Source: Acanthosepion pharaonis
Lineage: Eukaryota; Mollusca; Cephalopoda; Sepiida; Sepiidae
Length of the DNA stretch: 64,000 bases
Reading direction: 5' to 3'
Assembly (NCBI GenBank): GCA_903632075.3
Contig: CAHIKZ030004724.1
Coordinates: 4,067,501 to 4,131,500 of the forward strand
The position numbers and the translations under genes are program-made. The notes beneath the pieces are model-generated. The model did not search any database. It was given only the letters and a program-made list of their open reading frames with translations, and was not told the DNA's origin. Below, one piece after another: positions 21,181 to 33,402 of the stretch. Within the stretch, counting starts at the first letter, position 1. Each line of letters starts with the position of its first letter.

Positions 21181-21879
21181 TGTAAAAAGCAAACACGAGT
21201 TTGCCTCTTTCTCTTTTTTTCTCTCTTCTTTCTGCGAAGATGTGACCTTTAAGAATTATCGTCTCGACCCTGCGGTCAGACGTTAAATAATATTTCACGC
21301 ATTCACGTACGTACGAACTCTTACGAACTTTTCGAACCTTCTCTATATATATTAGATCGGCGGCATTCGGAATCATGGAGTTATTTTAAACTACATGATG
21401 CTTTCGTTAGTTACGTAGTATTTGCTTCGCTTTGAATTCAGCCTTGTCCTTGAATTGATAAAATTTTCAATAACAAGAACAATAAGAACAGAGCAAAATA
21501 ATAAGAAATATACAATGTAATATAAGGCAAAGGAATTATAAGAGCAAAGTAAAGCAATGATAAGACAGTAAAAAATAAACAGTGTTTATGTGCGAAAGGG
21601 ATACAGTTGAGTGATTATAGCCTTCTGACTTCAAGGAAAGAAAGAAAAAAACCTCTGAGTAAGACTAAGAATTATTTTTGTTAACATAGGGTACTACTAT
21701 GACAGTTATTACTATGTTCATAAATTTGGTGACATAGTAATTGTCATTTCAATCCCTGAGCTGGGCAGTGTGTACTTGTACTTGGCGAAAACAGGGTGAG
21801 TAATAACAGTACTAAAAATAAAAACAAGACAAGATATCCCTAGATAAGACAGTGAAGCAACAACAGTCTACTCCCATAG
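21181..21879. other. no recognised feature
   Basis: Mixed composition; no coding or repeat signal identified. Confidence 0.4.
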
Positions 21880-22025
21880 ATTAAATAAAGGGTTCAGTTT
21901 GGAATTACTTGTAGGCTACCTCGATTGATATATACCTGATGAAGACAGGAGGGCATAATGGCCAAAACATTGTAATAACAAAAAAAAGATGAGGACAATG
22001 GTCCAAATCTAAATAGTGTAAATAA
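21880..22025 (+). mobile_element. SINE 3' tail with CCTGATGAAG motif (family S-D)
   Basis: Contains ATTAAATAAAGGGTTCAGTT, ATATACCTGATGAAGACAGG, then a degenerate GGCCAAAACATTGTAATAAC and GATGAGGACAATGGTCCAAA. The same order occurs at 48,725-48,830 and 52,500-52,680, and inverted (first half only) at 51,975-52,080. The 5' tRNA-like head was not identified here. Confidence 0.6.
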
Positions 22026-22965
22026 GGCAAAGGAACTATAAGATCATACAAAAGACAGTAAAAAAGAAACATGTGTTCATGTGCAAAAAGGATACAGTCG
22101 AATGGTTATAGCCTTCTGATTTCAAGGAAAGAAAGAAAAATATTTGGGTAATACCTAACACCAAGAATTGTTCATTTTTATTAACTAAGACAAAATCCCT
22201 ATATGAATCTGTACCGTAGATGTTTAACAGACATATTTCCACCAGTTTGAAGTCCCCAAAATTTTCCGTTTTAATTTCCCCCACCCCTTTTATCTCCCTC
22301 CTTAGATGATAGAAGGTATAGTTCTTTGGAACGGTGGGATGATTTCGTGTTTTTTTTTTTAATTTCTATTTTTATTTCTTTTCTTTTTTTTTTTTTTCTA
22401 TAAATTCACACCGTACTTTTCAACCGGTTAACTTGCTTTTCTACCGACTTTAGCAGCAGCGTGGGTCCCATTTTTTCATCTTGTCATGGGGTTATTTTTA
22501 TTATTATGTAAATAAAAATAATTTATACTTTTTATCTCCCCTACCCACATGCTTGTAAATATGAGGAATTAGTTTTGGATCACATGGAGAACACGCGTTG
22601 TTTTGGTGATCGTGGTATGGATGTGATTTTTTTTGTATAAATGCGGTATTGTGGAGAAAGGATTATTATAATGTATGCACTCGGGTGACGAGTTAAGTTA
22701 AAGTTTAGTCCAGTAATAGCCAGCTTTCTTCATACCCCTTTTTTTTGGGCCTTGTGCCACATTTGTATTTTTAACGATACAATAAATGTTCATTCCCACC
22801 AGTTTGGAACTAATACTCATTGAGGTTGATATGGCGTAAAACGAAATAAACCAAACCTTTGGCCAACACCTGTTCCTAGACTGATTACTAACTATAGTTG
22901 AATAGCTCAGTCTACCAATCAATAGCTAGGCGGCTGGCGGTAGATGGGTTTATACGTTTCCCAAG
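22026..22965. other. no recognised feature
   Basis: AT-rich with T runs; no gene recognised. Confidence 0.4.
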
Positions 22966-22969
22966 GTAT

Positions 22970-23464
22970 TGTCGGTGTTAACTTCTCCTTTAGTTCGTTA
23001 ACCCTTTCACCAGGGGTCTCTCTTCCCTGGCTATAAATAGTCGCTGACCCTTCGCCTCTTTCTCTTTTTCCCTCAGGCCTGTGCGCCGACACCTTGAGGT
23101 AAATCTCTCTTTTTCCTCAGGCTTCCACGCCTTACCACCTCAAAAATGTGAACACTCACCAGAGATAGCGTTTCCCAAAAATGCTGGTAACACGCTAAGC
23201 ACAATACACACACACACAAACGCGCATATATAATATTCACACACACTTTGTCCTTTTGTAACTGTTTCTATGTAACCTGTTATTAATATATATATTTGTA
23301 TACATATATTATCGGTCTTGTGTTTTGTTTGTTTTCTTTGCATTCTTTGGACTTAATTAATAGTCCAACCTTTACATGTAGTTGGACAGGCTAGCAGGAA
23401 AATCTGAACCCACATGTGTTTCTTCTACGTCTACTCAACAACATCACAGCCACGGTCCACTACA
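22970..23464 (+). mobile_element. solo LTR, family LTR-1 copy 1
   Basis: Starts TGTCGGTGTTAACTTC and ends CACGGTCCACTACA, so it has TG...CA ends. It is flanked by a 4-bp direct repeat GTAT (22,966-22,969 and 23,465-23,468). A TATA box (CTATAAATAG, 23,032-23,039) sits just after a 7-bp inverted repeat CCAGGGG...TCCCTGG. Two relatives are at 28,479-34,080 (interrupted) and 42,413-42,806. No gag-pol sequence adjoins it, and its own duplication marks it as a solo LTR left by recombination. A 4-bp duplication suits Ty3/gypsy or BEL-type integrases; the superfamily is not determined. Confidence 0.88.
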
Positions 23465-23554
23465 GTATACAAGAAATAGTTCCACCTATGTAATTAGAAT
23501 TTTCAAGCACTTCCCAGTGGGCCTTCGTGCTAGATTTCTTTTTCTACTGTCAAG

Positions 23555-23625
23555 AAAAATGGTGAGATTCGAATCCGGTTTAAACAGTCGGAACGCTAAC
23601 ATCTTCTTAACCATTTATACACGTA
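23555..23625 (-). mobile_element. tRNA-like SINE head
   Basis: On the minus strand ATGGTTAAGAAGATGTTAGC (A-box-like) and GGATTCGAATCTC (B box) are about 35 nt apart, as in tRNA-derived SINEs. The sequence does not fold as a clean tRNA. Body and tail are not delimited. Confidence 0.5.
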
Positions 23626-24059
23626 TATTTATAGACATACACACATACACGTGTGTGTGTGTGTGTGACCATATCAATTTATTTTTCTATCAGTCTAATA
23701 CTGCTAAATTTGTAATTAGAAATATTTGTTCGCTATAAGAGTTTAACACCCTAGATCGCCAATCCTTTCTGAATGGAATTGTATAAAATACATTATCCAT
23801 GACAAGCCGACAGGCTATATTGCATGATCCGATTTCTGTTTGTGGATGTGTTCGTTTGTTGCCGTAGCTCGGTAAAAAAAAAAAAAAAAACGGCACATCG
23901 TAGCGCGATTTCGGTGAGAACAATACCGCTGAAATGCTATTTTTTCGTTCGTTTTCATCCTAGCACAAATGAGCCAGCTTTTGTTAAAAATGCTGAAGAA
24001 AATCATATCGACATTGAAAAAGAGAAAAAATGATGAATAATTTCAAAATAAAATAATGA
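23626..24059. other. no recognised feature
   Basis: Contains a short (GT)n run near 23,652; otherwise nothing recognised. Confidence 0.35.
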
Positions 24060-24680
24060 TGCCAGTGAGATACTGATATTTTATTGTGTAAAAATATTTT
24101 ATTACATATGTGTATATAGAAATATTTTTATCATACATTTTATTTTGAAATATTATTATATATGGAAATATATAAATATATATTTTATTAAATATGGAAA
24201 TACATTCATTTCATATTTTATATAGAAATATTTTTATTACATAATTTATTTAGAATATTTTTAATAAATATGGAAATATATTAATTTTATATTTTTAGAT
24301 AGAAATGTTTTATTACACATTTATATAGAAAATATTTATTACATTTTTATGGAGAAAAATTTTATTACTCAAATTATTTAGACATATTTTTATTATATAT
24401 TTTTATATAGAAATATATTTATTACATATTTAGAAATATTTTTATTACATTTTATTTAGAAATATTTTTCTACACATTTTATTTAGAAATATTTTTATTA
24501 TATATTCTTATATTGGAATATATTCATTACACATTTTATATAGGAATATTTTATTATATATTTTATATGGAAATATATTTGCTACATATTTTTATTACAC
24601 GTTTTATTTAGAAATAACTTTGTTATATCCTTTTATATGGAAATATATTTATTACATATTTTATTTAGAAATATTTTTAT
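24060..24680. repeat. degenerate AT-rich minisatellite
   Basis: Irregular head-to-tail copies of a roughly 30-40-bp unit such as AGAAATATTTTTATTACATA followed by TTTTATTT. Nearly twenty divergent repeats; unit length drifts. Confidence 0.85.
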
Positions 24681-25384
24681 TTATTATTTTAAACATACGC
24701 GCGACCGGGCCCATGCACACGCCCACATTCACAAGGAAATAAGAAAAAAAGAAAACTGCTTTTCCCCAATGTAAATTAATTTGTTTTACATATTTTTCGT
24801 GCAAACATATTTTCATTACTCGTTTTTATATAGATATATTTTATGATATAAAAATATTTATGCCGTATTTTTATATATTATTTTATTTAAAAATTATTCA
24901 GCAATCGATTCCTTACGATTAGTGGTAAGTAGTAATACAAGTTGAATACAATTTAAAATTTTTAAATGGAGTTAAAATTAAAATTGAATTTTTTTAATGG
25001 AATTACAGTTTTAGCATTTACAAAGTAGTCTCCCCTTAGTTAGAGAAAATATAATATAAATTCTATACATGCAAAAAGTACCTAGATGTCAAGCTTAAGA
25101 GCATCCTTCAATGGCCTTTAAGTTAATTAGTTAATTTCTTTAGGGTTTGATTATTATTTTATTACTACCATTACTCATCATTATTGAGACGCTTTTGTCA
25201 TGGAGTAATGGTTACCGAAGCTAATCTGGTTAACATTACTACTGAGAATTCAGTTTGATCCATAATGAGTTCCCCACACAAAAAATAAACAATAAATAGT
25301 CCGACAATGGTTAACAAAGAAAATTAACTAACTTAAAACTCATTTGCAATGCATTTTCAAGGTAAAATCATTCCCAGCCTCTTC
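24681..25384. other. no recognised feature
   Basis: AT-rich; no gene or repeat family recognised. Confidence 0.4.
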
Positions 25385-25690
25385 GACATGGGACAATATT
25401 TAGCGAGACATGTCTAGTTGACCGCTACTAATAAGTCATGAGTTCAATCCCCATTATGGGTAGTAAGGGTAGAATAATCTGAAACCGTTACCGCCTGCTC
25501 AATAGTCGTTAGGATAATACAACAGACCTTGTTACCCATAATGCACCAGTATATATAAATAGTCGAGTAAAACACAGCACACATGGCCTGAAGATGGCAT
25601 GAAACACACTGTCGCCGCTTGGCTTTGACATCAGCGTCCACGTTTATATTTACACACGCTCTGCCCCTTATACTGAGCACTTTTAATCAT
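25385..25690 (+). mobile_element. tRNA-headed SINE (family S-A), near full length
   Basis: A tRNA-like head with B box GAGTTCAATCC lies at about 25,440-25,450, then a unique body, then a tail: GGCATGAAACACACTGTCGCC, GTTTATATTTACACACGCTC, CCTTATACTGAGCACTTTTA. The tail aligns with the SINE at 45,019-45,592 and, inverted, with 61,742-61,815. It ends in AT-rich repeats at about 25,735. Confidence 0.65.
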
Positions 25691-26920
25691 AAATGTATCA
25701 TATCTTAAAAACTATGTTTTTATCATATATGTTATATATATATATGTTTCACATTTATATGTGTGGAGGTTTGTGATGCTACTTGAATAGACTGCGAAAT
25801 TTAGAGGGGAGAATAATTTTTGATATTAGCATTTATAAAACTTTGTCAGGCCGCGACACTTGTTAGAACCGATAAATATTAATTTATTTATCGATTTAAA
25901 AGGGGGACCTGTTTATAATTTTTAATGCATGACACATTTGGTGGAGGAGGGACGTAGTCAACAAAAATCGAAAATTGCTTTTTTCACTGCAAATTATTCA
26001 TTATATTATATTCAAGTATTTTATTAAAAAAAAATTAGAGCCGATTTGACAATATTTCAAGCTCAATTTAGGTTTATAGTTTGTAACCATGCAACGAGAT
26101 GAGGTAACATAAACCGTAGAGTTGTCTGCGGAATATCATCACATTATTGTTACATGATTATAATGTAATCATTCAGGTTTTCTTGTCAAAAGCGTTTTAT
26201 TTTTGGTCGTATATTAGTTTAAAATATTCCTTTTTACAGGCTTTATTTTTTAAATGAAATAAGATCATTCTAAATTTCAGAATTTCGCTATTGACCATCA
26301 AAATCTCTGAAAGAAAGCGATCTAAAAACGACAATGGAAAAAAAAGGTAACAAAGTGTAAACGAAATAGATGTAGTTTGTTCATCTTAGGAAACTTAGCA
26401 TTTCAGCCAAAGTATTCTAAAATGCTGCCAATAACAAAGGCGAAAATGAAAAATACCTAACAACAAATCGAATATAGCATCAAAATTTATATTATTTTTA
26501 TTTATCTGTTATGTAACTAAATACGTAATTGCCAACAATGTTTCCGTAAAACATGATATTTCCTGTAATAAATTCTTAATAAATATTATTATTGTTATTA
26601 TTTTACTTAAATGTAAAGTAGTCCTACATTTACAATTCCTTACGGCTAACCATGAACACAAACTTTTTTTTTATTTCCTTGTTCATTGTGACAGTTGAAC
26701 GCTGGAGGAGTTTTTTTGAAAGATTTTATATCATACAATCTTGACTTTCCTATGGTCAAACTCAGCCATTAGTTACAATGAACTTTCACCAGCGTCTCTC
26801 CAAAGTTGTTTTCCTCTTATTCCCATCATCTTTTGCACCAATACAAGCCTTTGGAGCGAAATAAGCATAAGCAATTATCTAAAGTAAATTTCCTGAAAAA
26901 CAGAAATTTCAAATCAGGTA
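25691..26920. other. no recognised feature
   Basis: AT-rich; no open frame or repeat family recognised. Confidence 0.4.
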
Positions 26921-27442
26921 TGTTATAAAATAAAATGACATATCTCGGCTGATTTACAGGCAAATACTCAAGAGCGAGAACCGGATGTGAACGGGACAAA
27001 GCCCCGTCACAAAATGACCATTATCTTTCTTCACAAATGTTTCCGACACACGTGTTCCGGTCAAAAAATAAAATAATATTTAAAGTGCTCTATTTTTCGT
27101 CCAATAAAAATGCTTCCCTCCTAATTATACTCGCTTCGTTTCTCGAGCCTGTTAAGCCATAAAAAAAACGCTATAAAAGGGGTCACAGGGAAGTTCAGCG
27201 GCAGTCAACAGGTGGCCACAAAGGAGACCGGTCACGTTTAGCAGCTGTCAGCAGGAGAGCGTCAACCACCGTCAACATGTGTGAACTACTATGAGAGATC
27301 GACCTAGATCCGAAAGCCGGCTTATGAACTTTACCACACCAAGGTAGCTGTCCTAAACCCTTACGTTCCTGTTGAAATAAACCACGTAAATCTATTTCTA
27401 CTGTTGTATTTCTTTCTTGCAACCATACGCTTGTCTATAACA
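26921..27442 (+). mobile_element. LTR-like block
   Basis: Ends form an inverted TGTTATA...TATAACA, so TG...CA. A TATA box (CTATAAAAGG, about 27,171-27,180) and a downstream AATAAA (27,376-27,381) have the order expected of U3-R-U5. Flanking bases (GGTA / GTTA) match at only three of four positions, so the target duplication is not convincing. Likely a solo LTR of a family different from LTR-1. The 75-codon minus-strand frame inside has no support. Confidence 0.5.
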
Positions 27443-27635
27443 GTTACATATCAGCTAAATAGTTCAAATATACGCATCAAAAAGTCTGGTTATCTGGGAT
27501 TCCAGATATGAGGAATTCCGGGTATGGGGGATTCTACTGTAATATGCTATTTATAATTATAATTGATTATAATAGTGAAAAAGTCTTTCTTTTTTTTAAA
27601 GTGGTACAGTCTATTTAAGTAATTTTTTTCTTTAC
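27443..27635. repeat. possible DNA-transposon end
   Basis: The segment ending GGGGGATTCTACTGTAAT resembles a Tigger-type terminus in reverse complement (TACAGTAGAATCCCCCATAC) next to TA. The opposite end was not found. Confidence 0.35.
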
Positions 27636-28288
27636 TAATTTCGTGTCATGTTATGTAAATAATTTTCATTTTCTATGTTTTCTAATCGATAATGTTTTTT
27701 TTTTTTTGTTTTTTGCTTTTGATAATTCTTAATTTATTTCCAAGACTTTTGCTAGACGAACTGATTAGAACAATGCTCCAGCGCACAATTCTTTGGTTCC
27801 AGTGACTGATGTGTGTGATTGTGGCTTTGAACTGGTTGATCACTCCCCACCACCCACCTATTCTCTTGATTTGGCCACATCTGACTATCATCTGCTCCTC
27901 AACATGAAATAAAAAAAAACACTTAACTGGGAATTAGTATCGCAGTGGTGATGACGTCATATCTGTTGTTGATGAGTTTTCTGACCAACAGGACAAAATG
28001 TATTCTCTGAACAGCCAGATATCGGTTTATCTGGAAAAGAACAATGCAGTTATTAATCAGAAGAAGTGAAATGATTGCATGCAAGTTTTCATAGCTCTGG
28101 TATCACGGCCTTCATAATCAGCCTATGACGTTTTTGGCACACCCTCATACTACGATACAAATATTCTAGCAAACGTCTTGGAAATAAATAAAGAAAGAAA
28201 GAATTATCAAAAGCAAAAAAAAACATTATCGATTAGGTAATAAGAAAACATAGAAAATGAAAATTATTTGCACAACATGACACTAATA
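27636..28288. mobile_element. fold-back element with about 125-bp inverted repeats
   Basis: Left arm (27,636-27,760) and right arm (28,163-28,288) are imperfect reverse complements: TTTTCATTTTCTATGTTTTC, ATCGATAATG, TTTGCTTTTGATAATTCTT and CCAAGACTTTTGCTAG all recur inverted. The roughly 400-bp centre holds a mariner transposase fragment. Confidence 0.8.
27776..28070 (+). pseudogene. mariner transposase C-terminal fragment
   Basis: The plus strand reads NNAPAHNSLVPVTDV, then CGFELVDH, then YSLDLATSDYHLLLNMK, the C-terminal half of a SETMAR-type mariner transposase. After a stop the frame continues with an HLTGN-like and an FFDQQD-like tract. The second catalytic Asp, usual in the DNAPAH motif, reads Asn. 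The third, in the PDLAPSD-like block, survives as LDLATSD. The N-terminal HTH region and first Asp are missing. It is inert, enclosed by long inverted repeats. Confidence 0.8.
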
Positions 28289-30424
28289 CTACGATTTTAA
28301 AATTATAAAAATTCACAAATATATTCATTTTTCACCAAAAAGAATTCTCGAAACAGAAAGATTTTATATTCCACAGAAAGAGAAACAGACAGAGAGAAAG
28401 AATATTGTGGCCGCTGTTATGCGTCTTTTATCGCGGTCGCCATAACTTCTAGGCCATTTGGCTAAGATCAAAGTATAGTGTCGGAGTTAGCTCCTCCTCA
28501 GCTCCTTAACCCTTCACCAGGGGTCTCTCTCCCCTGGCTATAAATACTGGCTGACCTTTTCGCATCGATCTCTTTTTTCCTTAGGCGTTCGGCCTTATAC
28601 CACCTCGCAGATGTGAGCTCTCACAGATACTGCGTTTCCCAAATTCTGGGAACACACTAAGAACAATACACGTACGTACGAACACTCACCACAACACCCA
28701 CACACACACACACATAATATTCACCACACGCACTCTGTCCATGTAACTGTCCATTAGGGTAGGTCGATTTTGGAAGTGTAAAAAGAATAAGTCGAGCAAA
28801 GTTGCAAAATAACGTCAAAAATTACCACCAAAAATATTTTTCTTCAAAACTTCGTATTTATTTGAGGAATCAAACTTAAAGACAAAATAAATTGCGACTT
28901 TTATCATCATATCGGTGTCACCGGAAACATGTGTAGGTTAAATTAAAACCGAGTCTTAACGAAAAGAAAACAAGAAAATAACGCTTAATAATGGATATTT
29001 TTTAGTTTATTATCTATTCTCTCAATAAATTAAATGAAATTGCTAAAAATAAAAAATAAAACACACTAAAATATTTAGTTTAAAATACAAATAACTACTT
29101 ATGAAAGGCGTCTTTTTTTTTTACTGGATATTTTTTCGGTATTCACCGGTAGTAATTGACCTCCTCTTGCAAGTTCGGTTCATTTTTGTTTAATGTTTAT
29201 TGTTTACGCTTTTAACTAGCACAAATATCTATTTTATTTTTCATCAAAATATACTTAACTTAGGTATCTTCATGACATCGATAATTTTAGCGCGTTTTTT
29301 TTTTCCTGTATGACACACATTAATTTGGAAAATCTTGCAAAAATAAAAATAATTGTCGGATTTTAGTGAAACTTTCAGAAACTATTCACAAATGATGGAA
29401 CTTATTATAAATCCTTTTTTTTTTTTTTTAGTAAAGTCATGACAGAATTTTTTTTTTTTCATATGTATTACCCCCTCTAACTAATTGTACGAAAAATTTC
29501 AATTTTGAGGAGATTAATGATTATATTAGTTAAAAGCACAAGGCTCTGAGGAAACCAAATCATGTTTTTTTTTTTTTAGTTGGGCCCTCCTACCGAAAAA
29601 TCATCTCTGAAGTGTAACATACAAAACTCAATAAAACAAAAATATTATTTAATTTCAAAAGCTTTTAATAACTTTTATTTATTTCAATGAACATGGACAA
29701 TATTGTCTGAAAGCAAAAAGATATTTCGATGAAAAATGAATTTTTAAAACAATTACCTACAATTATTTGTTATTTCTGTAACATTTATTTTTATTTTTAC
29801 ATTATGTTGTTAATTCTTCTAAAATTATGGAAAAGCTTTCGGAACTTAACGAATGCTGTTTTTAAGTAGATATATATTTACAGATTATAATTGCCAAAGC
29901 TTATTACAAACTAACGAGTCCTCATATATTAAAAAAATTAATTTGTGTCAATAATGTGTTTACCAATGAAATCTACGGAAGACCGGAAGTTTGGTGCGTG
30001 CAATAAAAATAACGTCACGTGGATTGAGTTTCTGTCTAGTATTTAAGGGTTGTTCTTCGCTGTATACGGCCCCTTAATTTAGCAAACTGTTCCTGCTGAA
30101 ACACGTGTGCATCATTTTCTTTATCATTTTTATTAAGTTAAAAAAATTGAACAAGACGACGAAGTGCCCGCAGCCACCATTACCAACTTACCAACCAATG
30201 TAGGAAATCCGATCCAATATATAAATGTAACACACACACACACACACACACACAACCTGGGTTTTATAATAAGTAAGATTCACATTTTGCCTCCAGAAAA
30301 CTAAAAACATTTCAGTCATTTACACTGGCCAATTTTACTTTTAAATGAAACATTGTTTGCTTTCAGAAAATACCTAGTTTCATGGGGTTCAGATAAACTT
30401 TCCTGATATTTTTTTCAGATAAGT

Positions 30425-30489
<65 letters not shown>

Positions 30490-31460
30490 TAAAAAAAATA
30501 TAAAAATCCATTTATTTATTTTTTCCGAGAATATAGGCTGTGACAAAATGACTTTTACTATGTTTGATTATTTTTACTGGGGATAGAAATTTTTTTAATA
30601 ATAGCAAATCTGAATTGACTTTAATTAGAGGGGTCTATATGGGCCCTCAAACAGCAGTGCAGCACTTGCATCTTAATTTTTTTTTAATAGTATTTATAAT
30701 TTCTCCAGATACCATCAACAAACTTATGGTACATACTTAAAGAAAAAAAATTATAATGGCGAAAGTTTTTTTACTTTAATATTACAAGGTACTACTTAAG
30801 TAGGTCCGCTTAAAAAAAAATGATATGTCCATTCTGTCCTTCCGTATGAGAACTCGAATCTCACGTCAGCTGTCAATAATTTATAGACGTCATCACTCAT
30901 CACTTGTCAATTGCGGCGATGTTGAGATCGGCTCTCTTTTATCTTAAAAAAACATTTTTCTACGAAGAAAGTAAGTAAAAGTTTCTTTCAAAATATTTTA
31001 AATAAACTTAAAATTTTGTAAATTTCTTCGAATAAATTTTGAAATACGTATAATTAATTTTTAAACGAATTTTAAACAAAGAATTTAACTTATTTTTAAA
31101 ATTTTTAAAAATATGGCTGATATCGAGCTTTTTGTCGTTATTTTGTAAACAAGATTTTTAACTAAAATTTCGGACATGCTAAGAATGAGTAAAAAAATCC
31201 AAAAATTACTCAAAAAATACTTTAGTGTTTCTTCTCAATAATAAAATATACATTTGTCATGAAAAAAAATTTTTTTTCGTTAATTTTCAGACCGTTCTTG
31301 TCATGCTATCGATTTTCATGAAGATACGTAAACTATCTAAAAAAATACAACTTTTATAATTATTGTAATTTGTTTATTTTTTCAAAATTAGTGTTTTAAT
31401 AAAAAGCCTGTTTACAAGCTAATTCCGGAACTAACTTCACTTTTAGGTAAATAAACATTA

Positions 31461-31646
31461 CAGTGTAACCCGGATATAAGAGACCAGGATGTAAGAGAAA
31501 CCCGGATATAAGAGATATTTTCTCTGGTCCCAAATTAGAGCCTGTGTTACCTAAACAAAATATACCAAACCCGGATATAAGAGAAACCCGGATATAAGAG
31601 ACTTCTTCTCCGGTCCCGACAACTCTCTTACATCCGGGTTACACTG
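31461..31646. mobile_element. TA-flanked MITE with CAGTGTAACCCGG ends
   Basis: The left end reads CAGTGTAACCCGGATATAAG and the right end reversed reads CAGTGTAACCCGGATGTAAG; TA lies outside each. The interior repeats CCCGGATATAAGAGA several times. End sequence and TA duplication suit a pogo/Tigger-type MITE. It lies inside the hAT-like element, so it is either a later insertion or was carried along. Confidence 0.8.
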
Positions 31647-31739
31647 TATTATATTTAATTCAATAATGCATTTCAAACTTTATTTTTCAATTTATTTTGA
31701 AAAATATTTTTTTTGTGTAATTTCTGATAATACATATAT

Positions 31740-33402
31740 TTTCTTTGTCAGATATTTTAATAAAAATAGCAGGAAAAAGAATCCCAAAGGGCCTAGCATA
31801 CCGTGGAATTTTGATAAGGCTATATAGCCTTATCAAAATTGCACGGTATGCTGTTGAGTTGATCAGGGGTGATGTATCTTCCAATCTTAGAGCCAGCCTT
31901 GCCAAAGCATTGCTCTTAGATTTGAGGGCTATGGCCCTTCTTATCCCCAAAATTAATATAAAAAGATATTTATATAGATAAATGTAAAATTGATAGAGCA
32001 AAAAGGCTAAAGTGAAAACAAATGCCCATCAACAGCATGATGAAAAGGTGGAAAATTTTTGTATTGAAGTTGATGGGAGAACTGACAAAGACACAATAAT
32101 GTACAAGGAAATAGTGGAGGAAAATAGAAAGAAGACTGAAAAAAAGACCAAGAAACCAGAACGCCATTTGACTGTCACAAAGATTACATATGAAAGTGAA
32201 TATCTGACACATAGGGTTCTTCTTAATATTGGTGCAACTGGTGCTGTTCTTGCTGAGCAAATGGCTGATGTTTTGCATGAATTCAACAGTGTGCTCACTA
32301 TCAAGGCTATCCTTGTTGACTAACACTAATGCCAATTCAGGCTGTGAAGGTGGATTTGCTGCATCTCTAGGAAGAAAACTTAACAGAAATCTTCACTCTA
32401 TTGGTTGCTCCTTGCACCAAAATAGACTTCCGTTTAGAGCTCTTTTTAAACATGTATATGGTACCACAAAAAAAACCTGCCACATTCAATGGTCCACTGG
32501 CTACATTACATGCAAATGATCACCATAATTTACCCCAAATATCATTTTCAGCTGTTGGCAGTCCTCTGAATTCTATTTTTAAAATTGAAAATGCAGATAC
32601 CCTTAGTTGTGACCAAAGACTCCTTTATGAATATACAGTGGGTATTTCTAGAGGTAAGGTGAACTCTAGATTTGCATCATGGATAATTGGTCCATTAAAC
32701 CAGGCAAGGTGGATAACTTTAAGCATCAGTCCGATGTGCTTATGGACTCATGGTGCATACCCACGAAATATTTTGACCAAACTCCACAGTTTAATAAATT
32801 TTATTGTGAATGTGTATGCCATTTGCTGGTTAAAAGTTCCACAATCAGCAAATGCATATTTTCAATATAATCCAAAGGATTAGGAAGCAACTATATGAAA
32901 TCCAACAGATCAGATTGAAAAATATACAATACAAATCTTTACTTTACTGTCTGAAAATATCTTATATTCAATGGTCAAATCTGATGAACTGGAAGTGAGG
33001 AAAGAAGCTATAAAAAGAACTTTGGCCATTAGGTTTGTAAATATTTATTCATATAAAACAGACTAAATTAGTTATGCTGATTTATGGAATCATTTTAAGG
33101 ATTTTATCTCATTTCACCATAAATATTTAAAGCTATGCACTGGACACAGTTAAAAGATCTGTCATTAAGTGGAGTTTGTGAACCACCACTCACAGAGGAA
33201 TTTTCTGAAAATGAACTTCGGGAATAATTATTAAATGGTTTGAAGCTTGACTTGCCAGATTTGCCCTCCCATTCTCAAGGCATGGAACGGGCAGTCAAGT
33301 TAACAACAGAGGCTTCCCAATCTGTGTATGGCTTTGAAGCAAGACACCAGCACATAATAGCAAAAGTTTTGTGTCAGAAATTGAGACCATCATTATATGG
33401 AA
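31740..33402 (+). pseudogene. hAT-like transposase pseudogene
   Basis: Plus strand, several frames. The N-terminal part (AKALLLDLRAMAL) lies at 31,745-31,981, then HLTVTKITYESEYLTHRVLL at 32,165-32,230. A frameshift near 32,322 falls within a presumed catalytic D-N-T block (VD / NTNANSG). Next comes IGCSLHQNRLPFRALFKHVY, with the CxxH motif. A second shift at an A run near 32,470 leads to LSCDQRLLYEYTVGISRGKV and IGPLNQARWITLSI (RW motif). After a stop at 32,881, EVRKEAIKRTLAIR and the C-terminal LPDLPSHSQGMERAVKLTTE follow, ending near 33,400 with VYGFEARHQHIIAKVL. This motif order matches a widespread invertebrate hAT-like family known to me by pattern only. At least two frameshifts and several stops disable it. 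Confidence 0.82.
31795..31852. repeat. near-perfect 58-bp palindrome inside the transposase pseudogene
   Basis: Two 29-nt arms meet with no spacer: AGCATACCGTGGAATTTTG... is mirrored by ...CAAAATTGCACGGTATGCT, with a single G/C mismatch. The palindrome reads through in the transposase frame but gives a mirrored peptide not expected in the family. Confidence 0.93.
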
